From: Paenibacillus sp. PAMC 26794
GTDB lineage: Bacteria; Bacillota; Bacilli; Paenibacillales; Paenibacillaceae
DNA length: 64,000 nt
Assembly: GCF_000316035.1 (NCBI RefSeq)
Contig: NZ_ANHX01000082.1
Coordinates: 1-64,000, forward strand
Direction: 5' to 3'
This document shows, piece by piece, positions 16,424-25,632 of the stretch. The stretch's first letter is position 1; every line of letters begins with the position of its first letter. Under the pieces are notes generated by a model. The model did no database searches and was not told where the DNA came from. It worked only from the letters and a program-made list of their open reading frames with translations. A program made the position numbers and the translations under genes.

Positions 16424-17971
16424 ATGCAAAAGTTTAAGCCTCGTATAAAACTAATTACTCACTCACAATCGGGTTGTAACAATAGAGCGCTATTTAATGA
16501 TAAGCCTGGCTACATTTCGGACAAGTACGATGTTCAACTTGTAGAAAGCCAATTATTTACTGAGCTTAATAGTGAAATTGATGACAGTGAAATTGTTATT
16601 ACAACTCATTGCACCCATACTCCTAAACAGGGTCAAATCAATATTGAATTATGGCATGGATTTGGACCAAAGACTGCACGAGTCATGGAGCATAAAAATC
16701 GTACGTTCCGGAACTCATTGGAACATCAATATCTACACTTCAAAGAAATCAATGCTATAACATCTTTTTCCCCTTTCTGTTCTTATATGGTTAATGGAGG
16801 ATTTTTAGCATCAGGGCACGTGTACCACATTACCGGTATGCCTAGAAATGATGTCTTACTAAAAGGCAAGACAACCTTTGATTATCTACTAGACCAAGAT
16901 TTCAGTTCTAAGAAAGTTGTATTTTATGCACCAACCTGGAGAGAACAAGTGTTTAACCTAGAAAAGTCTGATGGTTTAAAGGACTGGAATAATGTATTTG
17001 GTTTCTCGGATTTCGATAAAAAGCTTTTTGGGGAATTTTTAATTAAAAATAATATAGTTTTGGTAATAAAGTTACATCCTTTTGAAGAAGAATTGTTTTC
17101 TTCTAAGGTTACTGAATTACTTGGGGAAAACATGTATTTGCTAACAAATACAAAATTAGAAGAAAAAGAAGTTCAGTTGTATGAATTGTTAGGTAGCACT
17201 GATATGTTGGTTACCGATTATTCTTCTATCTATATTGATTATCTCTTACTTAATAAACCAATTATGTTCATTCCTATGGATATGGAAGAATACGAAAACT
17301 CTAGGGGACTTTGGTTGACGCCTTTTGAATTCTGGGCACCTGGTCCTAAAGCATATAATCAAGAGGATCTTCAGATACAAATGCTTCGTGGTTTGAACGA
17401 GAAAAACTATTATTCTGATCAGAGGAAAGATGTATCAAGTTTAATTCATCATTACACAGACGCTTGTTCATCGCAACGAGTTTGGAGAATGGTTGATGAT
17501 TTGTGGGAAGGTAAAGCATACAAGAACAACCAAAATCTTAAAGTAGAGTCTGCCGAGATAGTTTTATTAAAGGACTCAATTAAAAGTGAAATTAATGTCT
17601 TATGTAACGAAATGAAATTAGATGAAGCGGAAGACTTAATTAAACAACTGGAAAGTGGAGTAGTAATTGATCCTGATATTCAGATTTTAAAAGCTTCAAT
17701 AGCATACTTGAGAAAAGATTTGCACTCGGGGATATGGATATTAAGAGAAGCTAATCATTTATTTCCTAATAATATAGAAATTTTGTTTAATTTAGCATTT
17801 ATGTATAAGTTAGAGGGAGACTTGAGAAAATCTTTGTTTTATTTTGAGAAATTATTGAGCAACACAAGTCAGGTTCATCAAGATCATACACTCCAGAATT
17901 ACTACAATCAAATAAGAGAAAATGCAACCTTACATCTAAAAGAGATAAATATATTGTTAGGAGTGGGTTGA
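16424..17971 (+). CDS. CDP-glycerol glycerophosphotransferase family protein with TPR tail
   Basis: 515-aa TagB/TagF-like enzyme with motifs intact: ELWHGFGPK (His ~78), IKLHPFE (His ~218) and TDYSSIYIDY (~264-273), then FWAPGPK and a C-terminal TPR-like region (~395-500). AAAGGATG precedes the ATG. It follows the degenerate paralogue by 41 bases and is followed closely by an alpha/beta hydrolase gene. The active/inactive pair suggests a two-subunit transferase, by inference. Its acceptor is unknown. Confidence 0.86.
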   Translation: MQKFKPRIKLITHSQSGCNNRALFNDKPGYISDKYDVQLVESQLFTELNSEIDDSEIVITTHCTHTPKQGQINIELWHGFGPKTARVMEHKNRTFRNSLEHQYLHFKEINAITSFSPFCSYMVNGGFLASGHVYHITGMPRNDVLLKGKTTFDYLLDQDFSSKKVVFYAPTWREQVFNLEKSDGLKDWNNVFGFSDFDKKLFGEFLIKNNIVLVIKLHPFEEELFSSKVTELLGENMYLLTNTKLEEKEVQLYELLGSTDMLVTDYSSIYIDYLLLNKPIMFIPMDMEEYENSRGLWLTPFEFWAPGPKAYNQEDLQIQMLRGLNEKNYYSDQRKDVSSLIHHYTDACSSQRVWRMVDDLWEGKAYKNNQNLKVESAEIVLLKDSIKSEINVLCNEMKLDEAEDLIKQLESGVVIDPDIQILKASIAYLRKDLHSGIWILREANHLFPNNIEILFNLAFMYKLEGDLRKSLFYFEKLLSNTSQVHQDHTLQNYYNQIRENATLHLKEINILLGVG

Positions 17972-18026
17972 AATAGAATTTGAATTCTTCGTAAATAGCT
18001 CGAATAGAGAATATATTAGGAAATAT

Positions 18027-18725
18027 ATGATAAAGAGAGATAAAAAAGTATTTATTGATTTTACATCAGATTCTGAGGTCCTTTATGTTTTTTTTGGAGG
18101 CATTAGCAAGGGAGTACACAGTGGCATGGGAGTTCCCATGTTCGAATTTTTTAATATTACTCAAGAATTAAATTGCAAAAAAGTATTCATAAGAGATATT
18201 GATCAATGTTGGTATCATAAAGGGCTAGGTAGTTTTTTGATAAGTAATATATTTGAATTAAAAGAATATATAGAAGAACTAATAGGAATCTCTAAGGCGA
18301 CAAAAGTTGTCTTAGTGGGGAATTCTATGGGGGGATATGCAAGTTTAATAATAGGGAGGATACTTAATCATCATAATGTGAGAGTAATTACTTTTAATCC
18401 GCAAACATTTATAGGAAAAGATAATTTTGAAATGTTCAAGGAGCTACGTTGGAAAAATGAAATGGAAAATTTACCACTTGTCAGCGATCCAGCTCTGCTG
18501 AACTTAAATTATTTTTATAAACAAAATAAAAGTATTGGGGGAGAATATGAGATTCATTATTCTCACACTGATAGAGAGCATGCTGAGATTATGAAAGATA
18601 TAGATGGGGTTGAATTAATAAAATACAAACTGGATAGTTCAGTAGATGATCATGAACTCGTTAAGATATTAAGAAATGAGAATAAACTGCTTGATATTTT
18701 GGGAAAAGGATTAGATGAACGATGA
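18027..18725 (+). CDS. Alpha/beta hydrolase-like protein in glycerol-phosphate island
   Basis: 232-aa protein with a serine hydrolase elbow GNSMGGY (Ser ~100); Asp ~182 and His ~209 are plausible triad partners. It overlaps the next glycosyltransferase by four bases (ATGA), so it belongs to the island operon. The ATG at 18027 has a weak ribosome binding site. The same frame stays open upstream to 17961, and a strong AGGAG (17959-17963) sits nine bases before an ATA at 17973, so the native start may be that rare codon. I do not recognise a characterised family. It could deacylate or trim a surface modification; the function is not established. Confidence 0.7.
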   Translation: MIKRDKKVFIDFTSDSEVLYVFFGGISKGVHSGMGVPMFEFFNITQELNCKKVFIRDIDQCWYHKGLGSFLISNIFELKEYIEELIGISKATKVVLVGNSMGGYASLIIGRILNHHNVRVITFNPQTFIGKDNFEMFKELRWKNEMENLPLVSDPALLNLNYFYKQNKSIGGEYEIHYSHTDREHAEIMKDIDGVELIKYKLDSSVDDHELVKILRNENKLLDILGKGLDER

Positions 18726-19804
18726 AATCTTTATCTTTGGTAATGATTGTTAAAAATGAATCAAAAGCTTTGTATCGATGTTTAGCTAGTGTTTTAGGAT
18801 TAGTTGATGAAATTGTGATTGTTGATACAGGTTCTACTGATGATACTATACAGATTGCCAGAGAACATAATGCAAAGATTTTTTATTACAATTGGAACCA
18901 AGATTTCGCAGCGGCCCGAAATTATGCTCTGGATCAGTCTACGAGTGAATGGAATCTTGTACTTGATGCAGATGAATTCATCTCCAATGATTGTTTAGCA
19001 ACAATCCGAGAATTTATTCACTCAGGTCCGGCAATTGGTAGAGTTAAGGTGAAGAATCAATTTGAAAGTCAGGGAATAATAAATACTGAAATAAGCTATA
19101 TTTCTAGGATTTTTCCTAAACAGTGTCGGTACACTGGCAAGGTACATGAGCAAATACAATCGGATATGAAGAGAGTTATTCTTGAAGTGGAGATCAGTCA
19201 TGATGGTTATCTGAATAAAATGAAAAGTGACCGCAACATTCCTATACTACTTGATTGCATCAAAGAACATCCGCAAGATGCCTACTACCATTACCAGATA
19301 GCGAAGGAATACCGAGGATTACAGCAACATATTCAAGCTGTTACTCATTTAAGATTTGCATACCGGTTTATAGACCGCAGGAAAGTCTTTGCACCTCAAA
19401 TTATCATAAACTATCTTTATGCGACGATAGCTGCAGGTACCTTGGAAGAAGGTGTTTCGGTTATAGAGGATAATTATGAATATCTAGAGGGAAGTGCTGA
19501 TTTTTTCTTTGTTGCTGCCCTATTTATGCTTGAACTTATCTTAAGCAATCCAGGTAACTACAGCAGCAATCTTGCTTTAATAGAGCAATTTTATCAACGA
19601 GCTCTATCCATTGGAGAAGTTGAAGTTGAAGGTAAGGTTGATGGGACGGGCAGTTATGCAGCGCATCATAATCTGGGTGCCTACTACGAAGCTACCGGTC
19701 AGCATGATCTAGCTATGCAGCAATATAGTTTTGCAGTGGAATATAATTACGGTCCCTCTTTGAAAAGATTAGAGAGTTTGAGAGAGGAAAAATTTTTTTG
19801 TTGA
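18722..19804 (+). CDS. GT2 glycosyltransferase with TPR tail
   Basis: 360-aa glycosyltransferase family 2 protein. The GT-A core occupies residues 1-~200 (VMIVKNES, IVIVDTGSTD, metal-binding DAD ~82-84), followed by TPR-like helices to the C-terminus (AAHHNLGAYYEATGQHDLAM). It is translationally coupled to the preceding hydrolase. It is clearly related to the N-terminal domain of the 658-aa protein near fliT, suggesting local duplication. The substrate is unknown. Confidence 0.82.
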   Translation: MKSLSLVMIVKNESKALYRCLASVLGLVDEIVIVDTGSTDDTIQIAREHNAKIFYYNWNQDFAAARNYALDQSTSEWNLVLDADEFISNDCLATIREFIHSGPAIGRVKVKNQFESQGIINTEISYISRIFPKQCRYTGKVHEQIQSDMKRVILEVEISHDGYLNKMKSDRNIPILLDCIKEHPQDAYYHYQIAKEYRGLQQHIQAVTHLRFAYRFIDRRKVFAPQIIINYLYATIAAGTLEEGVSVIEDNYEYLEGSADFFFVAALFMLELILSNPGNYSSNLALIEQFYQRALSIGEVEVEGKVDGTGSYAAHHNLGAYYEATGQHDLAMQQYSFAVEYNYGPSLKRLESLREEKFFC

Positions 19805-19883
19805 GAAAGAAGAAGTCCTTTCATGCATCTAACTAATTATTTTCTGCTTTCAAAAACAATGAAATGAATAGGGGACGAATTCA

Positions 19884-20627
19884 ATGAGCGTATCAGCTGC
19901 TATGATTGTAAAAGACTCAGAGCGATGTATCGCACGCTGCCTTGATAGTATTGTGAATTCTGTAGATGAGATTGTAATTGTTGATACAGGATCAACGGAT
20001 GCAACTATTACAATAATTAATCAATTTATTCAGAAATATCCTCATATTAAGCTATATCATTATGAATGGATTGATGATTTTGCGGCAGCACGGAACTATT
20101 CTTTAGAGCAAGTAACTCATGATTGGGTATTCGTAGTTGATTCTGATGATGTTCTGCCTGCTACGGAGCAAACTAAAGTGCGTTCATATGTTCGGAAACA
20201 AAAAGAGATAGGCCAAGAAGCGGTGTTTGACATCATTTATGATAACACAGTAGCTGGAGAAATCATGGAAGTGATTCCTGTGGGATATGTGAGGCTATTT
20301 CCGTCTCGCCTGAGGTATACAGATAGAATTCACGAACAGATTTCCTACGGAGATATCCCACGCTTAGCAAGTGATATTCATTTACTACATGATGGGTATG
20401 ATATTAATATTATTGATCTCAAAGCCAAGAAAAAACGTAATATTGACTTACTGATTGCCAGTTTAAAGAGTAACCAGAATAACGCTAGACTATGGTTACA
20501 TTTGGCTAGAGAGATGTCTGTTTTAGATCTTTCTAAGGCTTTGAGGTATCTGGATATTGCAGAGTCTAAGACTAGTAATCCGGATCTTTTGCTACTTATT
20601 CGAAACGAGCGGACAACTCTAAATTGA
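19884..20627 (+). CDS. GT2 glycosyltransferase, short form
   Basis: 247-aa glycosyltransferase family 2 protein with the same core motifs (AMIVKDSE, IVIVDTGSTD) but DSD rather than DAD at ~86-88. It retains about one TPR-like repeat. AGGGGA lies ahead of the ATG. It is the last gene of the island and lies 79 bases after the preceding glycosyltransferase. No convincing terminator follows before the cold-shock gene promoter. Confidence 0.8.
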   Translation: MSVSAAMIVKDSERCIARCLDSIVNSVDEIVIVDTGSTDATITIINQFIQKYPHIKLYHYEWIDDFAAARNYSLEQVTHDWVFVVDSDDVLPATEQTKVRSYVRKQKEIGQEAVFDIIYDNTVAGEIMEVIPVGYVRLFPSRLRYTDRIHEQISYGDIPRLASDIHLLHDGYDINIIDLKAKKKRNIDLLIASLKSNQNNARLWLHLAREMSVLDLSKALRYLDIAESKTSNPDLLLLIRNERTTLN

Positions 20628-20814
20628 ATCATTTGATTATGTTATTGATCGCCAACGCCATTTAAATAATAAGCTGAAATTGTATAGCGTAGATTAAGGA
20701 TAGTGATATTGAATTAAACTGTCTCTTACCAAGGGTTTATGACTTGAACCGGACACTACATATATTTCAACATAAATATACAAAAAAATTCCAAGAAAAC
20801 ATTTACTTTTCCAA

Positions 20815-20844
20815 TTGACAATGGATAACTTTGGATGGTATTAT
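20815..20844 (+). promoter_or_regulatory. Sigma-A promoter of the cold-shock gene
   Basis: TTGACA at 20815-20820 and TATTAT at 20839-20844 with an 18-base spacer. It predicts a leader of about 60 bases. Confidence 0.7.
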
Positions 20845-20910
20845 CTGAATTGTGGGCAGAGGTTAAGGCCAAAAGTTCACTTCATTTGATGACGAAGGGA
20901 ATGTTAGTGC

Positions 20911-21108
20911 ATGCAAGGTAAAGTAAAATGGTTCAACGCAGAAAAAGGTTACGGTTTCATTGAGACTGAAGATGGCGGCGACGTATTCGTACATTTCTCC
21001 GCAATTCAAACCGAAGGATTCAAGACTTTGGAAGAAGGTCAATCTGTAGAATTCGACATCGTCGAAGGCGCACGTGGACCGCAAGCAGCTAACGTAATCA
21101 AATTATAA
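20911..21108 (+). CDS. Cold-shock protein (CspA/CspB family)
   Basis: 65-aa single-stranded nucleic-acid binding beta-barrel that acts as an RNA chaperone. RNP1 (KGYGFIE, ~13-19) and RNP2 (VFVHFSAI) are present. It is a monocistronic gene with its own promoter and terminator. Length and sequence are typical, and several paralogues usually exist per genome, so no exact symbol is given. Confidence 0.97.
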   Translation: MQGKVKWFNAEKGYGFIETEDGGDVFVHFSAIQTEGFKTLEEGQSVEFDIVEGARGPQAANVIKL

Positions 21109-21174
21109 TCATCCGGACAATCCGACCTACATATATGGTTAGATGGTTACCAAATTGAATTATCGCTAGCATCA

Positions 21175-21203
21175 GACTCCGGTACGTTCCGGGGTCTTTT
21201 TTT
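21175..21203 (+). terminator. Terminator of the cold-shock gene
   Basis: GACTCCGG / CCGGGGTC stem (one G-T pair) followed by seven T. Confidence 0.88.
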
Positions 21204-21468
21204 GTTTCAATAGATTCGAGATTTGAGGATCATTCGAGGAACATTATCTTAATGAATTTAATAGATTCATGAGATAGATTGAAGTTCATTTTACATAATA
21301 GATTGAGCAAGCTCAATAACGGTTAAATACATCATCAAGCGCCTAATAAGACATTCCATGCAAATATACGATTATGGCTGAATATGATGAAATATCGCGA
21401 AATATGGCGTTATGCCTACGTTGGCAGATGTGGCTTAAACAGATGTCATTATTCGGTCACCGGGAGTT

Positions 21469-21498
21469 TTTACATGGCGCTTACATTCGTGTTATAAT
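21469..21498 (+). promoter_or_regulatory. Promoter of hpf
   Basis: TTTACA (21469-21474), an 18-base spacer and a perfect TATAAT (21493-21498), 31 bases before the ATG. In 21204-21468 I see no gene. Confidence 0.55.
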
Positions 21499-21529
21499 GA
21501 AGTGGCAAAGGAAAAAGGAGGAGTGCCCT

Positions 21530-22093
21530 ATGAATTTAAGTATTCGAGGTCAACAAATCGAGGTTACTGATGCTTTGAAGGATTATGTCGACAAAAAGTT
21601 GAGTAGACTCGAGAAGTATTTCGATGCACCCCTTAACTCTGACGGTGCTGTTACATTGAGCACGACGAGAGGTTTGCATACGGTAGAGGTGACGATCCCT
21701 TTGAAAGGCATTGTGCTCCGCGCCGAGGATGAGAGCGACGATATGTACGCATCTATTGACTCCGTGGTGGACAAGCTGGAACGTCAGATCCGCAAACACA
21801 AAACAAAAATTAACCGTAAGTTCCGCCAGGAAGGTAGCCTGAAAACACTCTTCGTTGAAGATCCAACAGGTACTGTAGCTACAGCTGAACTGGATGCGGA
21901 TACGGATGACGATGATTTTGAAGTCGTACGGACAAAACGCTTTATGTTGAAACCAATGGACGTGGAAGAGGCCATCCTCCAAATGAACATGGTTGGTCAC
22001 AATTTCTTCGTATTCTCCAACATTGACAGTGAAGAAGTTAGCGTTGTTTACAAACGGAACGATGGTAAGTACGGATTGATCGAACAAGGTTAA
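21530..22093 (+). CDS. hpf: Long-form ribosome hibernation promoting factor
   Basis: 187-aa long HPF that dimerises 70S ribosomes into inactive 100S particles in stationary phase. The N-terminal RaiA/YfiA domain spans residues 1-~100. After an acidic linker (DADTDDDDFEVV), the C-terminal dimerisation domain follows (KRFMLKPMDVEEAILQMNMVGHNFFVF). The frame is open back to 21374, but AAGGAGG just before the ATG at 21530 and the family length fix this start. secA downstream is the conserved neighbour. Confidence 0.95.
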   Translation: MNLSIRGQQIEVTDALKDYVDKKLSRLEKYFDAPLNSDGAVTLSTTRGLHTVEVTIPLKGIVLRAEDESDDMYASIDSVVDKLERQIRKHKTKINRKFRQEGSLKTLFVEDPTGTVATAELDADTDDDDFEVVRTKRFMLKPMDVEEAILQMNMVGHNFFVFSNIDSEEVSVVYKRNDGKYGLIEQG

Positions 22094-22184
22094 TCTTAAC
22101 GCACAGGATCATCGGATCGGACTTGCATAAGAATATCTAATAATAGTGAACACAGGAACTGCAGTGTCCTGGATTAGACTTAAC

Positions 22185-22219
22185 AAGAGCTTCCATCCCT
22201 TAGGGGATGGGGCTCTTTT
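22185..22219 (+). terminator. Terminator of hpf
   Basis: AAGAGC-TCCATCCC / GGGATGG-GCTCTT stem with a short TTAG loop and a four-T tail. Confidence 0.82.
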
Positions 22220-22881
22220 GTGCGTAGAGAGGCTGGGAAATGATCTTTGGAAATAAAATGGTGAAACTATTACCTATGCTGCTGCGTCTAATAGATAGTA
22301 AGAAAATTCATAATTGGTACAAGTTTACGCCCAGATTCGGATGTTTACGAAAATATTCGTACGCCTACATTCGAGAGTTGGATATGAGATTTCCATCCAA
22401 ATTTACCATCCAAATTCGTTGACAGGGCTGTCTACCCTGCAAAATGAAACATGACAATCGAACGCTTCCGCTAACGACTATGATTTTTTGCACTTAAACT
22501 CCATTTGATATGTCTCAGAAGTTCAAAGAAGTGTGCCGTGGCGTGTTGCGGCGGCTCTTACAAACTGTTACAATTTATGCAAAGAGAATCATTGTCCTGA
22601 TGAGGAATTGTCAACGAATGATCGCTAATCATAATCAATGACAGGCACAGCACCATGAACATGATTCGCAAGGCTCGGGCTTCGGCTAGTTTTTAATAAC
22701 CGAATCCATTTGAATACCGAATCAGCTTCATGAGGAACCTTTGGCAAGCCTGGAGTTGATTCATCCATATTACTTTTTATATTGTTTGTCACCCCCGGAG
22801 CAAGTGGATGCAACATCCATCCGATGGTGTCGCGTGGCGGCAATAGGGGGTCTATTCTGTTTTGCACGAAAGGGGTATACC
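22220..22881 (+). other. Long spacer before secA with candidate promoter
   Basis: No convincing gene lies here; the short open frames lack ribosome binding sites. A candidate sigma-A promoter is TTGTCA (22608-22613), a 16-base spacer and CATAAT (22630-22635), giving a ~240-base leader. A second weaker TTGACA sits at 22419-22424 next to a CAGGG/CCCTG hairpin. The frame of secA is open from 22741, but the added residues do not resemble SecA. Confidence 0.45.
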
Positions 22882-25386
22882 ATGCTAGGACTTGTCAAAA
22901 AGATCTTCGGCGACATGAATGAACGTGATGTTAAACGTCTAATGAAGACAGTCGATGTGATCAATAAACTGGAACCACAACTTCAGGCGTTGTCTGATGA
23001 GCAACTGAAAGGCAAAACGGACGAATACCGTGCTCGTATTGAAAAGGGAGAAACGACAGATGAGCTTCTTCCTGAGGCATTTGCAACCGTGCGTGAGGCT
23101 TCACGCCGTGTACTGGGCAAACGTCACTATGATGTTCAGATGCTGGGCGGTATCGCTCTGCACGAAGGCCGTATTTCCGAGATGAAAACGGGTGAAGGTA
23201 AAACACTGGTAGGAACACTTCCGGTATATCTGAACGCCCTGACGTCCAAAGGTGTACACGTGGTCACGGTCAATGACTATTTGGCACAGCGGGATAGCCA
23301 GGAAATGGGACAAATCTATGAGTTCATGGGCATGACGGTTGGGGTTAACCTCAGCGGTATGGACCATGCGTTGAAACAACATGCATATGCATGTGATATT
23401 ACGTACGGAACGAACAATGAGTTTGGTTTTGACTATCTGCGTGACAACATGGTGCTTTATAAAGAGCAAATGGTTCAACGTCCATTGTTCTTCTGTATCA
23501 TTGATGAAGTGGACTCCATCCTGGTCGATGAGGCGCGTACGCCACTCATTATCTCCGGACAAGCTCAGAAGTCGACGGATATGTACTATGCAGCAGATCG
23601 TTTTGTGAAGCGTCTGGTTCCAGAAGAAGACTTTACGGTAGACATCAAGGTGAAATCCGTAGCGTTGACTGAGGCGGGCGTGGCAAAAGCAGAGAAAGCA
23701 TTTGGTATCGAGAACTTGTATGATCATGCCAATGTAACTCTCAACCATCACATTGTACAGGGCTTGAAAGCTAATGCAATCATGCGTCGTGACGTGGATT
23801 ATGTGGTCAGTGATGAAGAAGTTATGATCGTCGATGAATTCACAGGTCGTCTGATGTCCGGACGTCGTTACAGTGATGGATTGCACCAGGCGATTGAAGC
23901 CAAAGAAGGCATTGAAGTACAAAACGAGAGTATGACGCTTGCTACGATTACCTTCCAGAACTATTTCCGGATGTACCGTAAACTTGCGGGTATGACGGGT
24001 ACAGCGAAAACCGAGGAAGAAGAGTTCAAAAAAATCTACGGTCTCGAAGTACTTCAAATTCCAACCAACCGTCCGAACAAGCGGGATGACATGGCAGATG
24101 TCGTGTATAAGAGCATCGATGGCAAGTTCAATGCCGTTGTAGAAGAGATCGTGGCACGCCACAGCAAGAATCAACCGATTCTGGTAGGTACAGTATCTAT
24201 CGAGAACTCGGAGCGCCTGTCTGACATGCTCAAACGCCGTGGTGTAAAGCACCAGGTACTGAACGCCAAGTACCATGCGGAAGAAGCAGAGATCATCTCA
24301 GGAGCTGGTCAAGCGGGTGCAGTAACGATTGCAACCAACATGGCTGGACGGGGTACGGATATTATCTTGGGTGAAGGTGTAGCTGAAGTAGGCGGCCTTC
24401 ATATCATCGGTACAGAGCGTCACGAATCACGCCGGATTGATAATCAGCTGCGTGGTCGTGCGGGACGTCAAGGTGACCCGGGTTCAACACAATTCTATCT
24501 GTCACTCGGCGATGAATTGATGAGACGTTTCGGTGCAGACAATGTATTGAACATGATGGAGCGCCTTGGTTTTGAAGAAGACCAACCGATTGAGAGCCGG
24601 ATGATTACCCGTGCAGTAGAATCAGCGCAGAAGCGCGTTGAAGGTAACAACTTTGACGTGCGTAAAGTCGTTCTCCAATATGATGATGTCATGAACCAAC
24701 AACGTGAAATTATATATAAACAGCGCCGCGAGGTACTGGAGTCCGAAAATATCAAACAGATCGTTATGGATATGATCAAACCTTCCATTGAACGTATCGT
24801 TGAAGCTCATTGTAGTGACGATATTCCGGAAAACTGGGAGCTGCAGGAAGTTGCCGATTACATGAACAGCAAATTGCTGGACGATGGTTCGGTAACAAAA
24901 GATGATCTGTGGGGTAAGGAAGCAGAAGAAATCATCGAGTTCCTGTTCACGAAAGTTCAGAACAAGTACAATGCACGTGAAGAGCGAATTGGCGAAGAGA
25001 TGGTTCGTGAGTTCGAGAAAGTCGTTGTGCTCCGTGCAGTAGACAGCAAGTGGATGGATCATATTGATGCAATGGATCAATTGCGTCAAGGTATCCACCT
25101 TCGTGCCTACGGCGGTACAGATCCACTGCGTGAGTACCAGTTCGAAGGCTTCGAAATGTTCCATCAGATGATTGCTTCGATCCAAGAAGAAGTAGCGACT
25201 TATGTGATGAGAGCACAGATCGAGAGCAATCAGGAGCGTCAAGCGGTTGTTGAGGAAAGTCAGATCTCGACAAGCGGTGAACCTGCTGAGAAACGTCCAG
25301 TGAAGGTTTCTGACCAAATCGGACGTAACGATCCATGCCCATGCGGTAGTGGCAAGAAGTTCAAACACTGCCACGGTCAAGAGTAG
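22882..25386 (+). CDS. secA: SecA, preprotein translocase ATPase
   Basis: 834-aa motor that drives unfolded proteins through SecYEG. Residues in order: N-terminal [11 protein letters not shown]; Walker A MKTGEGKT (~99-106); [19 protein letters not shown]-type motif (~205-220); preprotein cross-linking domain; second nucleotide-binding fold with [10 protein letters not shown]; helical scaffold; C-terminal zinc motif [16 protein letters not shown]. The start at 22882 has AAAGGGG upstream and gives the standard length. Context (hpf before, prfB after) is conserved in Bacillales. Confidence 0.98.
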   Translation: MLGLVKKIFGDMNERDVKRLMKTVDVINKLEPQLQALSDEQLKGKTDEYRARIEKGETTDELLPEAFATVREASRRVLGKRHYDVQMLGGIALHEGRISEMKTGEGKTLVGTLPVYLNALTSKGVHVVTVNDYLAQRDSQEMGQIYEFMGMTVGVNLSGMDHALKQHAYACDITYGTNNEFGFDYLRDNMVLYKEQMVQRPLFFCIIDEVDSILVDEARTPLIISGQAQKSTDMYYAADRFVKRLVPEEDFTVDIKVKSVALTEAGVAKAEKAFGIENLYDHANVTLNHHIVQGLKANAIMRRDVDYVVSDEEVMIVDEFTGRLMSGRRYSDGLHQAIEAKEGIEVQNESMTLATITFQNYFRMYRKLAGMTGTAKTEEEEFKKIYGLEVLQIPTNRPNKRDDMADVVYKSIDGKFNAVVEEIVARHSKNQPILVGTVSIENSERLSDMLKRRGVKHQVLNAKYHAEEAEIISGAGQAGAVTIATNMAGRGTDIILGEGVAEVGGLHIIGTERHESRRIDNQLRGRAGRQGDPGSTQFYLSLGDELMRRFGADNVLNMMERLGFEEDQPIESRMITRAVESAQKRVEGNNFDVRKVVLQYDDVMNQQREIIYKQRREVLESENIKQIVMDMIKPSIERIVEAHCSDDIPENWELQEVADYMNSKLLDDGSVTKDDLWGKEAEEIIEFLFTKVQNKYNAREERIGEEMVREFEKVVVLRAVDSKWMDHIDAMDQLRQGIHLRAYGGTDPLREYQFEGFEMFHQMIASIQEEVATYVMRAQIESNQERQAVVEESQISTSGEPAEKRPVKVSDQIGRNDPCPCGSGKKFKHCHGQE

Positions 25387-25590
25387 TTAGAGGTTTTTTC
25401 TATACACGAATGACATGAATGGCTCCTTGCAGCCGGGTATTCCATAGGATAAAGTGAAGGATGCAAAACCGATTAATGGTGCATAGTTATAATAATATGA
25501 CCATGATCACGGGGAAGAGATATACTGATATAACAGTAGTCTCAACACCAGGGTGGCACATCACTTACTTGATCTGGAGGAATACCCTGG

Positions 25591-25632
25591 ATGCGGGGAG
25601 CTTATCTTAATGAAAAGAGGAATTGCACATGA
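25591..25632 (+). CDS. Possible 13-codon leader peptide before prfB
   Basis: ATG at 25591 preceded by GGAGG (25576-25580), encoding [13 protein letters not shown], with its TGA overlapping the prfB ATG as ATGA. The ribosome binding site lies within the loop of a CCAGGGT/ACCCTGG hairpin (25551-25590 region). It may couple or tune prfB initiation, or be chance. Confidence 0.3.
   Translation: MRGAYLNEKRNCT

Noticed and set aside
22240-22422. 60-codon open frame between hpf and secA
   Set aside because: No ribosome binding site and no recognisable sequence; it lies directly after the hpf terminator.
23101-24276. 391-codon minus-strand open frame inside secA
   Set aside because: Antisense to a perfectly conserved SecA; its His/Cys/Phe-rich translation is the usual shadow of a codon-biased gene and it lacks a ribosome binding site.
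25540-25570. AGGGTGGCA resembling a T-box antiterminator core
   Set aside because: The rest of the T-box (CCGCG, specifier stem, terminator) is missing and prfB is not an expected T-box gene; it pairs instead in a CCAGGGT/ACCCTGG hairpin.
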